Both the position numbers and the translations under genes were made by a program. DNA of 64,000 nucleotides, taken from the NCBI GenBank assembly GCA_963816795.1, contig CAWFLT010000003.1:124001-188000 (forward strand), read 5' to 3'. This document shows positions 27,484 to 37,505 of the stretch, piece after piece. Origin of the DNA: CAWFLT01 sp963816795. GTDB taxonomy: Bacteria > Acidobacteriota > Vicinamibacteria > Vicinamibacterales > SCN-69-37. The notes beneath the pieces were generated by a model. That model had not been told where the DNA came from and searched no databases. It saw only the letters and a list, made by a program, of their open reading frames with translations. Positions within the stretch are counted from its first letter, which is position 1. Every line of letters starts with the position of its first letter.

Positions 27484-28254
27484 GTGCCACTCCTGGTGGT
27501 CGCTATTGGCGTCGGCATCTTTGCGCTTGCGCACACGGCGCCGTTCCCGTTCCTGCTCGAATGGATGGGCCCGGGACGATCGATCTGGCACCAGCCGAGC
27601 GCTGACGGCGTCCCGGCGATCTACCTCACCTACGACGACGGCCCGAACCCGGCGGCGACGCCGGCGCTGCTCGACGTGCTGGCGCGCGAAGGCGCCACCG
27701 CGACGTTCTTTCTGATTCCGAAACACATCACCGATGAGACCGCGCCGATCCTGCGGCGCATGCGCGACGAGGGGCACGCGATCGCCCTGCACTCGCACAC
27801 GCGGGCGCTGATGTTGAGCGCGCCCGCGGATCTTGCCCGCCAACTGGCGGCCGACGCCGACCGCATCACGCGCCTCGCGGGCGGCGCGCCGTGCCCGCTG
27901 TTTCGCCCGCACGCCGGTTGGCGAGGCGGACAGATGTACGCAGGACTCGATCGCGCCGGCTACCAGCTCGCCGGGTGGAGTTTCGCGATGTGGGACTGGA
28001 ACTGGTGGCGGCCGTCACGGCCCGAGAAGCTCGCCACCCGCCTCGCCGGACGTGCGTCGGACGGCGACATCATCGTCATGCACGACGGCCATCACGAGAA
28101 TCCACGCGCCGATCGCGCGCGCACCATCAAAGCGACCGCGGAGTTGATCCCGCTTCTTCGGCAGCGCGGATTTCGCTTTGGGCGGCTGTGCGGCGGCGCA
28201 GGAGCGGGCCCGGAAACCGGGACGCTTGCGGCGACCGGTGGGCCGCAGGTATGA
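27484..28254 (+). CDS. Polysaccharide deacetylase family protein
   Basis: A 256-residue NodB-fold enzyme starting at a GTG at 27484. An N-terminal helix (VAIGVGIFALAHTAPFPFLL) anchors or exports it. Metal and catalytic motifs are LTYDDGPNP, LHSHTR and FRPHAGWRGG, plus the late IIVMHDGHH. It removes acetyl groups from a cell-wall or exopolysaccharide amino sugar. Its start lies 106 bases from that of the divergent HELGH gene. Confidence 0.88.
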   Translation: MPLLVVAIGVGIFALAHTAPFPFLLEWMGPGRSIWHQPSADGVPAIYLTYDDGPNPAATPALLDVLAREGATATFFLIPKHITDETAPILRRMRDEGHAIALHSHTRALMLSAPADLARQLAADADRITRLAGGAPCPLFRPHAGWRGGQMYAGLDRAGYQLAGWSFAMWDWNWWRPSRPEKLATRLAGRASDGDIIVMHDGHHENPRADRARTIKATAELIPLLRQRGFRFGRLCGGAGAGPETGTLAATGGPQV

Positions 28255-28290
28255 TCGACGGTCTGTTTGGCCTCTACCGCGCCCTCTCGT

Positions 28291-28366
28291 GCCGAGGTAG
28301 CTCAGTTGGTAGAGCACGTGACTGAAAATCACGGTGTCGCCAGTTCGATTCTGGCCCTCGGCACCA
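28291..28366 (+). tRNA. tRNA-Phe (GAA)
   Basis: A complete cloverleaf: acceptor GCCGAGG/CCTCGGC, D-stem GCTC/GAGC, anticodon stem CGTGA/TCACG with loop CTGAAAA and anticodon GAA at 28324-28326, and T-stem GCCAG/CTGGC with loop TTCGATT. The 3' CCA is encoded at 28364-28366. Confidence 0.97.
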
Positions 28367-28440
28367 CGTAAAAGACTCGATAAACATTGACGATTTCGCG
28401 GTTTTCGAGATTTCGATAACTCGGCCAAAAAGTCGTCGCG

Positions 28441-28468
28441 GGTAACCCTGCGGTAACTTTGCGGTAAG
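28441..28468. repeat. GGTAA direct repeats 75 bases after tRNA-Phe
   Basis: GGTAAC, CGGTAAC and CGGTAAG occur in a row at 10-11 base spacing. The 161-base gap 28367-28527 has no gene; it is less GC-rich than its surroundings. Short ordered repeats beside a tRNA 3' end are seen at integrase attachment regions, but there is no integrase gene here. Confidence 0.4.
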
Positions 28469-28527
28469 AACGCGACAGAACCCGCATCACGTTCCGGTGT
28501 CAATCCACGGGCACGTCGCCGCGGGCT

Positions 28528-29295
28528 CTATCGCAGGCCGGGCGGGCGGTCGAGAAAGCGAAACATCGCGACGTGTAGGGCGAGCGATGGCGTTGCAGGG
28601 GGCGCTACGTTGAACGTGCCGGTCTCGCTCCAGCCTTCGTCTGACTGCACCATCCACTGCCAATTCAGTAGATTCGCTGGAATGACACTGCCGATCGTTT
28701 GGTAGTCATACGTCGTCGCGGCAATTCCAGAGACATCGACCACCGGAATCGCGGCCCCGACGCGCTTGACGTTGAGGCGATATGTGAGCGTTCCCGGAAC
28801 CGCGGACCAAGTGAACGTCCAGGTTGGCCGATTGCCAGCCGCGCTGTTTGGAAGCACGGCGCCGTTCACGGGGCTGATGAGTGTTGGGACGTTCGCATTC
28901 GGCGCGACGCCGGTCCCTGACAGAAAAATTGCGTTGCCACCGCCGGTTTGATCCGAGGTGACCGTCAACGTGCCGTCGTAACCTTGGACTGTCGTGGGCG
29001 CGAAAGTGATGCCCACGTCTTGAGATCTGCCCGCCTCAATGGTCCCACTCGTCCAATTTGCGCTGTAGCCGGTCGGCAACGTAAGCCCGCTCACGGTCAG
29101 CAGGCCGGACCCACTGTTCGCAATCGTCAGGGGCTTGGTGACCGTCTTACCGACTTGCGTCCCGCCAAACGCGAGGTTACCCGACAGGACCACAATCTTC
29201 GTGACCGTGGCGCTCGGCGTCGCAGGCGCAGACGAAGACGCGCCGCATGCACTGGCGCTGATGCCCACGAACAACGTGGCGAGAAGACGCTGCAC
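28528..29295 (-). CDS. Lipoprotein with choice-of-anchor/ASH-like domain
   Basis: From the GTG at 29295 the product has 255 residues and a lipobox (LFVGISASACG). The first domain has the pattern LAFGGTQVGKTVTKPLTIANSGSGLLTVSG, typical of ASPM/SPD-2/Hydin (choice-of-anchor D) domains, followed by DVGITFAPTTVQGYDG. The second half resembles a fibronectin-like domain (WTFTWSAVPGTLTYRLNV). An ATG at 29355 is in frame but would put 20 charged residues before the signal. Surface-exposed structural role is likely. Confidence 0.7.
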   Translation of the reverse strand: MQRLLATLFVGISASACGASSSAPATPSATVTKIVVLSGNLAFGGTQVGKTVTKPLTIANSGSGLLTVSGLTLPTGYSANWTSGTIEAGRSQDVGITFAPTTVQGYDGTLTVTSDQTGGGNAIFLSGTGVAPNANVPTLISPVNGAVLPNSAAGNRPTWTFTWSAVPGTLTYRLNVKRVGAAIPVVDVSGIAATTYDYQTIGSVIPANLLNWQWMVQSDEGWSETGTFNVAPPATPSLALHVAMFRFLDRPPGLR

Positions 29296-29364
29296 GGTGG
29301 AACTCAGAACCGAATAAGGGTGTGGCCGAGAATACCACAGCGACTTAGCAACCAAGACCTACGT

Positions 29365-30058
29365 CGCTCGCGCCACGTCGGCGGCAGTCGAGAATCAAAA
29401 CGCCCGGACGCGTGACGGACAGCACACAGCGTTCGGCCATGAGTTTCGGCATCAAGGCCGGATGGCTGACCGTGCCGTTCCAGCCCGTCGCGCCCGACCA
29501 GACGCTTCGCAGCGTGCGCGTCTCGCTGACGATAATGTCGCCATCGTTGCGAGCGCGGCCATCGTCGGTTCGTGACCCGTGCCGTCGAAATTCGTCGCCT
29601 GCGTACTTCGCCGGTTCGCGCAACGCCTCGGCGTCGAAGGAGTAGCTGCCGGTTCGCGACGAACAGCAAGACGTGTTCGTGACTCCGCATCGTCCGCCCG
29701 ATCGTTGACCGTGGTGTGATGTTGAGCCGTTCGTAAATGCGCTTCGTCGCGACAATGCCAGCCTGCGCGATCCATCGCGAGCGCGAAGCGTGCCGGGATG
29801 TGCTGCAAGACACCGCCGACGAAGACATCGCCGAGGTTCACCCAGATCGCGGCATCGTCGGTTAGCCAGGGCGCGAAAAGGAGAAACAGATCGGTGAGCC
29901 GCGTCGGGCTGTACGTCTCGGCATCGGGTTCGTGGCCGACTTCCTTGGGATGGCGTTGGGCGCGTTGCCGCCAGAACGGCGGACTGGTGACGATGGCCGT
30001 GACGGTCTGTCGATAGAGCTTGCCGGGCGGACATAGCGCCCATTGCCACGCGTTCTTT
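29365..30058 (-). pseudogene. Broken site-specific DNA methyltransferase (N4/N6 amino type)
   Basis: Parts of one methyltransferase are spread over three frames on the minus strand. In order: IVTSPPFWRQR (motif IV) and AAIWVNLGDVF; then ATKRIYERLNITPRS and GRTMRSHEHVLLFVANRQ; then SFDAEALREPAKYAGDEF and TRTLRSVWSGATGW; then LMAERCVLSVTRPGVLILD. The text after LILD is not the expected PF-x-GSGTT (motif I) but CRRRGASDVGLGC and a stop, so the SAM site is lost. The N-terminus begins right after a stop codon. With several shifts and both ends missing it cannot be functional, even if some shifts are sequencing errors. Confidence 0.8.
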
Positions 30059-30186
30059 CACATCCTCAAAACATCATTCTTTACAGATTGCCTGTAGTTG
30101 CTTTCAAAATCCCGAAGCAATGGGAGGCTCTTTGTTACGGGTGGATGACAGAGGATAAATCCGGGTCTTGGTCATCGTCTCCTCCT

Positions 30187-30686
30187 TCACGCTGCAGCTT
30201 TGAACATGTCGTCGAGGCGGGCGTAGCTATACTCCATGCCGTCGGTCATGCCCGTGGAGACGGCGCCATCACGCGCTTCCTTCGACGCGAACGTCATATT
30301 GCAGACGAGCGTCGTGACGCCGTTCTGCTCACTGAGTTCAAGTGACACGATGCAGGGATCGCCAGCTGGCATGGCGAAGTCCATATCGCCCGGGTCGTAG
30401 TATTCTTCGTGGACAATCTTCGACGGGCCGTTGACTTCGGTGAACGTGCCGAAGAAGCCGAACTGCTTGCCGTCTTCGCGGCTTCTCCACTGCCACTTGT
30501 ATTTGCCGCCGACGCGGACATCCATGTCGCACACCGGCATATCCCAGCCATCATAGCCGGCTGCCATTTCTGCACGAGTTCGGGCTTGGTATGCGCATCC
30601 CACACCAATTGGCGGGGCGCATTGAACGTACGTGTGACGCGAACTTCGCGATCACTCGGCAATGTAACTTCTGCGGGCTTAGGCAT
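30187..30686 (-). CDS. SRPBCC (AHSA1-like) domain protein, one frameshift
   Basis: The N-terminal part from the ATG at 30686 (VRVTRTFNAPRQLVWDAHTKPELVQKW) and the C-terminal part in another frame (GYDGWDMPVCDMDVRVGG, QFGFFGTFTEV, ending LDDMFKAAA) together make one Bet v1-like domain of about 166 residues. The break is near 30567 and the span is 3n+2, so one base is probably missing. Such proteins bind hydrophobic ligands and are typically encoded with an ArsR regulator, as here. Confidence 0.8.
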
Positions 30687-30765
30687 TGTCTTCTCCTTGG
30701 TGCTTCATCGTGATTGCGCGCCGCCCTGAGGACGAACGAGCGAACAGCGCGCCGACATGTCCGCG

Positions 30766-31122
30766 CTATTTTTTTGTTCGTTTGCGCTTGGACGGTTTGG
30801 CTTGGAGTTCTTCGAGCAACGCATCGAGGCGCTGGTAGTTCTGTTCGAAGATCTCGCGGTAACGTTCGATCCAATCCACGGCCTCCTCCAATCGCTTCGG
30901 TTCCAGTTTGCGTGGACGCCGTTGCGCATCGACGTCCATCGAGATGAGGCCGGCGCGCTCAAGCACTTTCAGATGTTTGGAAATGGCTGGCTGGCTCATC
31001 TCGAACGGCTCGGCGAGTTCCGTCACTGTGGCCTCCCCCGTCGCCAGCCGCGCCAGGATGGCGCGGCGGGTGGGGTCGGCCAGAGCGGCGAAGGTCAGGT
31101 CGAGGCGTTCCGAGGCTTGCAT
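30766..31122 (-). CDS. ArsR family winged-helix regulator
   Basis: A 118-residue regulator with ALADPTRRAILARLATGEATVTELAEPF and the recognition helix MSQPAISKHLKVLERAGL. It lacks the metal-binding cysteines of ArsR/SmtB, matching the non-metal subgroup found upstream of SRPBCC genes. The C-terminus is lysine-rich (PSKRKRTKK). A promoter with a matching inverted repeat lies over its start, so it probably represses itself and the SRPBCC gene. Confidence 0.88.
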   Translation of the reverse strand: MQASERLDLTFAALADPTRRAILARLATGEATVTELAEPFEMSQPAISKHLKVLERAGLISMDVDAQRRPRKLEPKRLEEAVDWIERYREIFEQNYQRLDALLEELQAKPSKRKRTKK

Positions 31123-31152
31123 AACCGTCTATTTCCATAACGTACTGGTTAT
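31121..31152 (-). promoter_or_regulatory. Candidate ArsR operator
   Basis: ATAACC (31121-31126) and GGTTAT (31147-31152) are exact inverted half-sites separated by 20 bases. They cover the start codon and the -10 box of the arsR promoter, as expected for an autorepressor. Confidence 0.5.
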
Positions 31153-31178
31153 ATACAAAGGCAAGACAGGCCAGTCAA
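31150..31178 (-). promoter_or_regulatory. Sigma-70 type promoter of arsR-SRPBCC operon
   Basis: On the minus strand TTGACT (31178-31173) and TATATA (31155-31150) are separated by exactly 17 bases. The ArsR start codon follows 28 bases downstream. Confidence 0.7.
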
Positions 31179-31319
31179 GGCTTCTCTCGCCACTCTGGCG
31201 GAAGGCGCGATCGTTCACCTGCAGGTGACGGACAATACGCCGTCACCGGCAACCGGAGGGCTCTGGATGGGCAGCCGAATCGCCATCATGGGAGCAGCTG
31301 TTTTGGCGAGGTGAGCTGG

Positions 31320-32117
31320 TTACTCGCGCACCGGCCGCTGAAAGAAGTTGCCCGGACACCGACACCCGATGCGCAGCAGCTCATCCTCCGCGGCGCCAGC
31401 CGCTCCACGCACGGGTTCGAGCCGGACGTTCAACCGGTCGCTCCGGCCGCGGAAGACCGGCATGTCCTTACGGGTCAGTGTCTGGAATCCTGGATAGGAG
31501 AAGCTGATTGAGTAGATGTTCGCCGGAAGCGACACCGTGAAGTTGCCGGCCGCGTCGGCGTAGCCGCGCTGAGGGCGCGTCAGCGCCGTCTTGTCCACCG
31601 TAATCAGCGCGAACGGCAGACCGTGCCCGAGCCTGTCGGCGACGTGCCCGATGTACAGGCCGGGGCGTGGCAAGTTGGCCGGCGGCTCGATGCACTCGCA
31701 CAGGCCGCTGACGTCGAGTGTCGCGCTGAATTCGGTGGCCTCGCGGCTCGTGACGACGACACGATTACGGCGGAGCGCGTCCCAGCCTTCAAGCGAGACG
31801 GTGACGCGGTAGGCGCCCGCCGTGAGCCGTTCGAGCCGATACGCGCCATCCTCACGTGACACGGTGCTGACGAGCGAGCCGGTGCCGATCGGACGGGCCG
31901 ACACTGTCGCGCCGGGCAAGCCGCGGCCCGCCCGATCCGTCACGCGCCCGGCGATGGCGCCGGAAGCTTGCGTGCTGGGTGGGGCCGGCGCCGACAGAAC
32001 AAACGCCGCGACGAGCACGACACCGGCAGCCAGGCGCACGGAAACAGAGTACTGCTGCGCGCGTCTCGATGACCAGATTTCGCGCGCGCGTGTACGAGAG
32101 CGACGCGCGCTCTCCAC
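31320..32117 (-). CDS. Secreted protein with two carboxypeptidase-regulatory-like domains
   Basis: A 265-residue protein with a signal helix (LAAGVVLVAAFVLSAPAPP) and two transthyretin-like domains: IAGRVTDRAGRGLPGATVSARPI...AYRLERLTAGAYRVTVSLEGW in the first (quoted as separate pieces), and GLYIGHVADRLGHGLPFALITV with DAAGNFTVSLP in the second. The C-terminal CRCPGNFFQRPVRE has a cysteine pair. The start at 32117 is a GTG; a later start nearer the hydrophobic segment is possible. It is likely periplasmic or surface-located, perhaps a sugar or TonB-receptor-associated domain protein. Confidence 0.65.
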   Translation of the reverse strand: MESARRSRTRAREIWSSRRAQQYSVSVRLAAGVVLVAAFVLSAPAPPSTQASGAIAGRVTDRAGRGLPGATVSARPIGTGSLVSTVSREDGAYRLERLTAGAYRVTVSLEGWDALRRNRVVVTSREATEFSATLDVSGLCECIEPPANLPRPGLYIGHVADRLGHGLPFALITVDKTALTRPQRGYADAAGNFTVSLPANIYSISFSYPGFQTLTRKDMPVFRGRSDRLNVRLEPVRGAAGAAEDELLRIGCRCPGNFFQRPVRE

Positions 32118-32164
32118 GCTCTACGGGGCCTGCTGAAGAGGCCCCCAGCTAAAGGACCATCGAA

Positions 32165-32761
32165 ATGTCGAAGGTTGTCGCCATCATGTCCATGTCGCTC
32201 GACGGCTACATCGCCGACCTCAACGATGGCGTGGCCGAAGTGTTCGACTGGTACGTCGCTTCGGGGGACGTCGAATTCCACACTGGAGGGTCGGACCCCA
32301 TGACGTTCAAGGTGTCCGCGCCGAGCGCCGAGCACCTGCGCGGTCTCTGGTCCGAACTCGGTGCCGTCCTCACCGGCCGACGCACCTTCGACAAAGCCGA
32401 AGGCTGGGGCGGAAACCACGCGTGGGGACCAGCAGTTCGTACTGACCCACCACATCCCCGCCGGATGGCCGCGACCCGACTCGACGGTGCACTTCGTGAC
32501 CGATGGCCTCGAAAGCGCCGTGAACCAGGCCAAAGCCGCCGCCGCCGGGAAGTCCGTGGGGGTCCACGGCGCTGACACCATCCAGCAGTTGCTGAATGCT
32601 GGCCTCCTCGACGACATCCACGTCGACATCGCGGCGGTTCTTCTTGGCTCCGGAGTTCGACTCTTCGACCACCTCGCCGGCACGCCGCCGTCCTTGGCAA
32701 CCCGACGGTGATCCCGGGCGTCGGCGTGACACACCTGCGCTATCCAGTACGCAAGGCGTAG
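32165..32761 (+). CDS. Dihydrofolate reductase/RibD-like protein, two frameshifts
   Basis: The beginning MSKVVAIMSMSLDGYIADLNDG is typical of the RibD C-terminal/DHFR-like family. Frame changes occur near 32428 (after GWGGNHAWG; the text resumes as QQFVLTHHIPAGWP) and near 32690 (the end becomes GNPTVIPGVGVTHLRYPV). With both corrected the protein ends at the TAG at 32761, and the span is an exact multiple of three, so one gained and one lost base fit. These NADPH-fold proteins are often of unknown substrate. Confidence 0.75.
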
Positions 32762-32763
32762 TC

Positions 32764-35395
32764 CTACTCCGCGCGCAGCGCCGTCGTCGGATCGATGCGC
32801 GCCGCGCGCCAGGCCGGCCAGCCGACGGCCACGAAGGCCACGACGCCGACGAGCGCGACGACGCTGGCCATGGTGAGGCCATCGAGCGGCGTGACGCCGT
32901 ACAGCAAGCCTTGCAGCACGCGCGCAGCCGCGATCGCGCCGGCCAGTCCGAGCGCCGCGCCCAACCCGGTGAGCAAACAACCCTCTCGGAATACGAGCCG
33001 GAGAATGCTGGCGGCCGATGCGCCCAACGCGAGACGCACGCCGAACTCCTGCGTGCGTTGGGAGGTGAGATAGGCGAGCGTACCGTAAAGCCCGACGCCC
33101 GCGAGCACCAGCGAGGCCACCGCGAACCCTGACAGCGTCAGCATGGTGAATCGCGTGTCGTCGATTGACGCCTGGACGATGTCGTCCATCGGTCGGATGT
33201 CGAAGACAGGTCTGCCGGGGCCGAGCGCCTCGACCGCCTGTTTGATCGCGGGCCCCATCGTCGAGAGCGGCGCCCGCGTCTTCACGACGAGCGTTTGCTC
33301 GATCTCGTACAGGTGAGACGGCACGTAGATCATCAGGGTGCCGGAATCGCGGATGTCGCGCGCACGGATGTGGCCGGCCACGCCGACAACCTCCAGCGGC
33401 TCCTTCGAATACTCGACCGATAGCCGTTTGCCGATGGCATCTCCTTGCCACAACTGCGCCGCCAGCCGCTCGTCGACGACGGCGACGCGCCGACGGTGAA
33501 TGATCTCGTCGTCTGAAATGTCGCGACCCGCGCGCAGCGGAATCCCCATCACACCCAGGTAGCCGGGCATGATGCTCCGATGCATGCCGATCGAAGACGT
33601 GGCCTCTCCATCCTCGCTTCGCCAGAATCGCAGGGTGCTCTGAACCGGCGCTAACGGGGGTGGGCCGCCGACGCCGGCCGCCTCGACACCGGGCAGTTCC
33701 CGCACGCGTGCGATCGCGTCTCGATAGAACGCCGACCGGCGATCCACCGTCGAGAACTCCCCGAGGTTCAGCGAAATTCTCGCGGTGACGACGTGCGCGG
33801 AATCGAATCCGATCGGCGTGTCGAGAAGATTGGCAAAGGTCCGTAGCATCAGGCCTGCGGCGATCGAGCGGAACGATCGAGAGCGCGATCTCGGACAAGA
33901 CGAGGCCGCGGTGCAGGCGACGGCTGCGCAGCATGAGCGATCCCGCGCGGCTCGCGTGAAGCGGCTGGCCGCGCGCGTGCCTCGTGAAGGCGAGCGCCGG
34001 CACGAGGCCGCAGAGGACGCTCGACACCACCGTCAACCCCGCGGTCCACAGCATGACGGCCCCGTCGATGGCGATCTCGGATTGACGCGGGAGATGGACG
34101 GGCCGCAGCCAGTCCAGCACACCGACACCCAGCCGCGCCAGCAAGAGGCCGCAGGCACCACCGAGGATGGCAACCACCAGATTCTCGACGAGCAGCTGCC
34201 GCATCAGGCGAAATCGCGTGGCGCCGAGCGCGCGCCGGACCGCGAGCTCACGCTCACGTGTCTTGGCGCGCGCCAGGAGCAGGTTGGCGACGTTCACGCA
34301 CGCAATGAGGAGCACGAACCCGACCGCCGCGCTCAGCGCCATCAACGCCGGCTCCACATCGCGCGTGACGACCTCACCGAGAGGCCGCACCGTCAGCCGC
34401 AGCCCACCTGGGTACGCGGACGGATGACTTGCGTCGAAACTTGACGCGAGTCCAGTGAGTTCCGCCTGTGCCTCGGTGACTGATGCCCCGGGCGCGAGAC
34501 GTCCGACCAGCGGCAAGCCCCGATAGAGCAGGCCGGGGCCGGGGTCCCATGGCAACCACACATCGATACGCTCCTCAGCGTGGTTGGCTGCGGGAAGAAC
34601 GAGGCGAAAGTCGGGCCGCATGACACCGACGACCTGCACGTCGAAGTTGTTGACCGTCAGACGCCGACCGATCACCTGAGGATCACCCTCCAGGCGACGC
34701 TGCCACAGCTCGTGACTGATCACGACGCCTTTGACGACGATGCCGTGCGCATCCTCTGCGGTGACGAGCGTTCGCCCGAGCGTCAACGGCGTGGCGCCGA
34801 GGAGCGGCAGCAGATCGTTCGTCACCCGGGCCGCGGCGACGCGCTCCATCACACCGTCGATCTCGAGGCTCGCGTCTCGTCCCTCGACCTGGGCGATGCT
34901 CGTGATCAGCCGGCCCTGCGTTCGCACGTCGAACACAGCGCCGGATGATGCGTAGGCGCTCGGCAGCCCCCGCGTGTCGGCCTCGACGACGACGATGCGG
35001 GCAGCGTCCGGATACGGGAGCGATCGCCACAGCACGGCGTACACCACGCTGAAGATCGCGGCGCTCGGGCCGATGCCGAGCGCGAGCGTCATGATGACGA
35101 CCAGCGCATAGCCAGGGGATCGCCAGAGAGCTCGCGCGCCGTATCGGGCGTCCCGCGCGGCCGCCTCGACCGCGGATCCGAGGCGCACGTCCCGCACACG
35201 CTCCTTTACTTGCTCGACGCCTTCAACCTCGATGAGCGCCGCGCGCTTCGCTTCCGCGGGCGCGAGGCCTCGCCGTTCGTACGAAGCGGCCCGTGCGTCC
35301 ACATACGCGCGAAGCTCGTCGTCGAGATCGCGATCCGCATGTGCGGATCGCCGCAGCGCCCGAAGTCTCGCGAGGACGGTGCGGAGAATCGCCAT
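32764..35395 (-). CDS. Large FtsX/MacB-type ABC permease (ADOP-like), one frameshift
   Basis: About 877 residues from the ATG at 35395. An N-terminal soluble segment (RDLDDELRAYVDARAASYERRGL) precedes the first MacB-like periplasmic domain and FtsX helices (LMALSAAVGFVLLIACVNVANLLLARAKTRERELAVRRALGA, quoted here only as VNVANLLLARAKTRERE). Near 33870 an extra base breaks the frame; the second half (LMLRTFANLLDTPIGFD, TQEFGVRLALGASA, ending ARIDPTTALRAE) follows in another frame to 32764. No ATPase gene is adjacent. The partner is PadR, whose stop is three bases from this start; this gene pair is common in Acidobacteriota. Confidence 0.85.
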
Positions 35396-35397
35396 GA

Positions 35398-35733
35398 TTA
35401 CGACGACGATTCCAACACCAGGCTCATTGCGGTCACGACGCGCTGCCACGTCGCCTTTTCAGCTGACAGATGGCGACGTCCCTCACGAGTCAGACGGTAG
35501 GACTTGATGCGGCGGCCCTTCGGAGGGGTTTCCCACTCCCCCTCGATCCATCCATCCTGTTCCAGGCGGTGGAGGGCGGGAAACAGCGATCCCGCCTTGA
35601 TGTGGAACGTCCCGCGCGTGGTCTGAAAAATACGCTCGGCGATCGCGGCGCCATGGAGCGGCTGCAGTTCGAGAGTCCGGAGGACGAGCAGGTCCAGGGT
35701 GCCCTTGACGAGCGAGGCGACGGGATCCGGCAC
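35398..35733 (-). CDS. PadR family regulator
   Basis: A 111-residue PadR protein: VKGTLDLLVLRTLELQPLHGAAIAERI, SLFPALHRLEQDGWIEGEW and KSYRLTREGRRHL are all in place. It is the first gene of a two-gene operon with the permease, which starts two bases after its stop. By family it represses its own operon and is released by a ligand, often a drug or phenolic compound. Confidence 0.92.
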   Translation of the reverse strand: MPDPVASLVKGTLDLLVLRTLELQPLHGAAIAERIFQTTRGTFHIKAGSLFPALHRLEQDGWIEGEWETPPKGRRIKSYRLTREGRRHLSAEKATWQRVVTAMSLVLESSS

Positions 35734-35735
35734 GG

Positions 35736-35761
35736 ATAGAACTCCTTTATAGAAGTTCTAT
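35736..35761. promoter_or_regulatory. Inverted repeat upstream of padR, candidate operator
   Basis: ATAGAACT (35736-35743) and AGTTCTAT (35754-35761) are exact inverted copies with a 10-base gap, ending just before the padR start. A TTGACA is present on the minus strand at 35778-35773; a matching -10 is not clear. Confidence 0.55.
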
Positions 35762-35887
35762 ATAACATCGCCTGTCAAGAACTTCAACTCACGATCAGCG
35801 GCTGTGTCTTCAGCTCGCCTTCGGCCAATATGATGAGCAGCGCAGACGGCTTGAGCGCTTCGAGGAACGCCTCGTCGGGAGGAAACC

Positions 35888-37259
35888 ATGCGCCGACAGT
35901 TGACGACTGCGACGATTATTTTCTGCCTCCTCCTACTCGCATCGGCTGCCTCGGGCCAGCAGCCGGATGTTGATCTGTCCGTTGATGTGAGCGGCGTTGT
36001 TAGAGATGCCTCCGGAGCCGTTCTCGCTGGCGTGACGGTCGAAGCGTTCAGTCCGGCGCTCACCGAGAGAAGTCGGACAGTGATAACCGATGTCGGCGGT
36101 CGCTACCGATTTGTGAATCTACCTCACGGCATGTACACCGTGACCTTCTCGCTTGCCGGATTCAACGCGATCAAACGCGACGGTCTCGAGGTGAAGCAGA
36201 ACTCCATTCTGACCATCGACGTGGAGATGAGCGCCGCGCCGCCGAAGCCGCTGGCGCCGGCCGCCCCCGCCACCCCCAACCGTGGCGTATCAGCGGGCTG
36301 GTCTTCGGCGACTTCTACTACTTCAGCGACAGCCATCTGGACGAGTGGAAAGACCAGAATGGCTTCTGGTTTCGCCGCGCCTACTTCACGTTCGACTACG
36401 ACCTGAGCGCGAAGTTCACCACCCGACTGCGGTTCGAGGCGAACAGTGACGGAGAGCTGGGAGGCGCGGCGCTCACGCCCTACGTGAAGGACGCGTACAT
36501 CCGCGCAGTCCTCGGCAGGCAGCGGCTTTTCCTCGGGATCTCGCCGTCGGCGTCTTTCAACTGGCTCGAGGGCTTCTGGGGCCTGCGGCACATCGAGAAG
36601 ACCCCGGTGGACCTCTACGGACTGGACTCCTCCCGCGACTTCGGTGTGTCGCTGGAAGGCCCGATTACAAAAGGGCTGTACTTACGTGGCGCAGTTTGGC
36701 AACAACAACAGTCGAAGCTCCGAGACCGACAAGTACAAGGCGTTTCGCTTCGAAGCGCAGTTCGACCTGAATGCCCGGGATCGCGCTCGAAGGGTTGGTC
36801 GGCGCGTTCCAAAAGCCCGAGGGCAGGGACGAGCAGATATACCAGGTTTTCGGCGGCTACCGCGGCAAGGTCTTCCGGGGCGGCCTCCAGTATGTCCGCA
36901 AGGAGATGACTTCGGGCAACTCGGAATCCAGAAACGAAGATCGGACGTGACGTCGGTCTTCGGCGTCTTCGACTTCATTCCGGGGAAAGGCAGCGGATCC
37001 GCCCGCATGGACTGGTCGAGCGGCAACAACAACAGGACGACGGTTCCGGCGTGCCGGGGACTGACGGCATCGACTACCTGCCAATCAGCAACCAGCACGA
37101 CTTCACGTTCTACCTCTTCGGAATGGAGTGGTATCTCCACAGAGCTTCCGGATCAGCCCGAACCTGGGAATGGTTATTTACGGGGATGGCCCCCTCGTGG
37201 GTGGGGCTGACATCGACGACGACGTGGTCCCGCGCCTGACGTTCTACTGGAGCTGGTAG
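35888..37259 (+). pseudogene. Porin-like outer-membrane protein with N-terminal regulatory-like domain, many frameshifts
   Basis: The start (ATG 35888) gives a clean signal peptide ending ASAASGQQ and a carboxypeptidase-regulatory-like domain (VSGVVRDASGAVLAGVTVEAF, FVNLPHGMYTVTFSLAGFN). The barrel then follows in changing frames: GLVFGDFYYFSDSHLDEWKD, AYFTFDYDLSAKFTTRLRFEA, WGLRHIEKTPVDLYGL, VRKEMTSGNS, PISNQHDFTFYLFGMEW and a final RLTFYWSW before the TAG at 37259. At least five shifts are needed. Each piece is well conserved-looking, so the gene may be intact in the organism with errors in the sequence; the number of breaks makes it a pseudogene as read. Confidence 0.65.
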
Positions 37260-37505
37260 GCGAATGCAGCCGAGGGAGACAGTGCGACCCTCGAGGCTTC
37301 AAGCGAGCCGGCCGCGACGACGCTCACGGTCCAGTCTTACTTGATAATCAGCGGCTGAGGAGTCAGTTGAATGAGATCGCGAACTGTCCTGAATGCAGCG
37401 GCGGTCGGCTCTATCTCCAGCGAAGGGACCGACACTTCTGCGAGGACTGCCGGCTCGGTTCAATGTCGTCAATCGAACCTGACTCGGGAGGGCTGTGATC
37501 GTGGA

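Noticed and set aside
28015..28503. Minus-strand frame across tRNA-Phe with GQNRTGDTVIFSHVLYQLSY
   Set aside because: This peptide is the known artefact of translating tRNA genes backwards; it is not a gene.
28370..28527. Integrated phage or integrase gene after tRNA-Phe
   Set aside because: No integrase motifs and no copy of the tRNA 3' end were found in the following bases; only short GGTAA words remain.
35758..36063. Minus-strand protein before the porin
   Set aside because: It overlaps the porin signal peptide on the other strand and has no recognisable domain.
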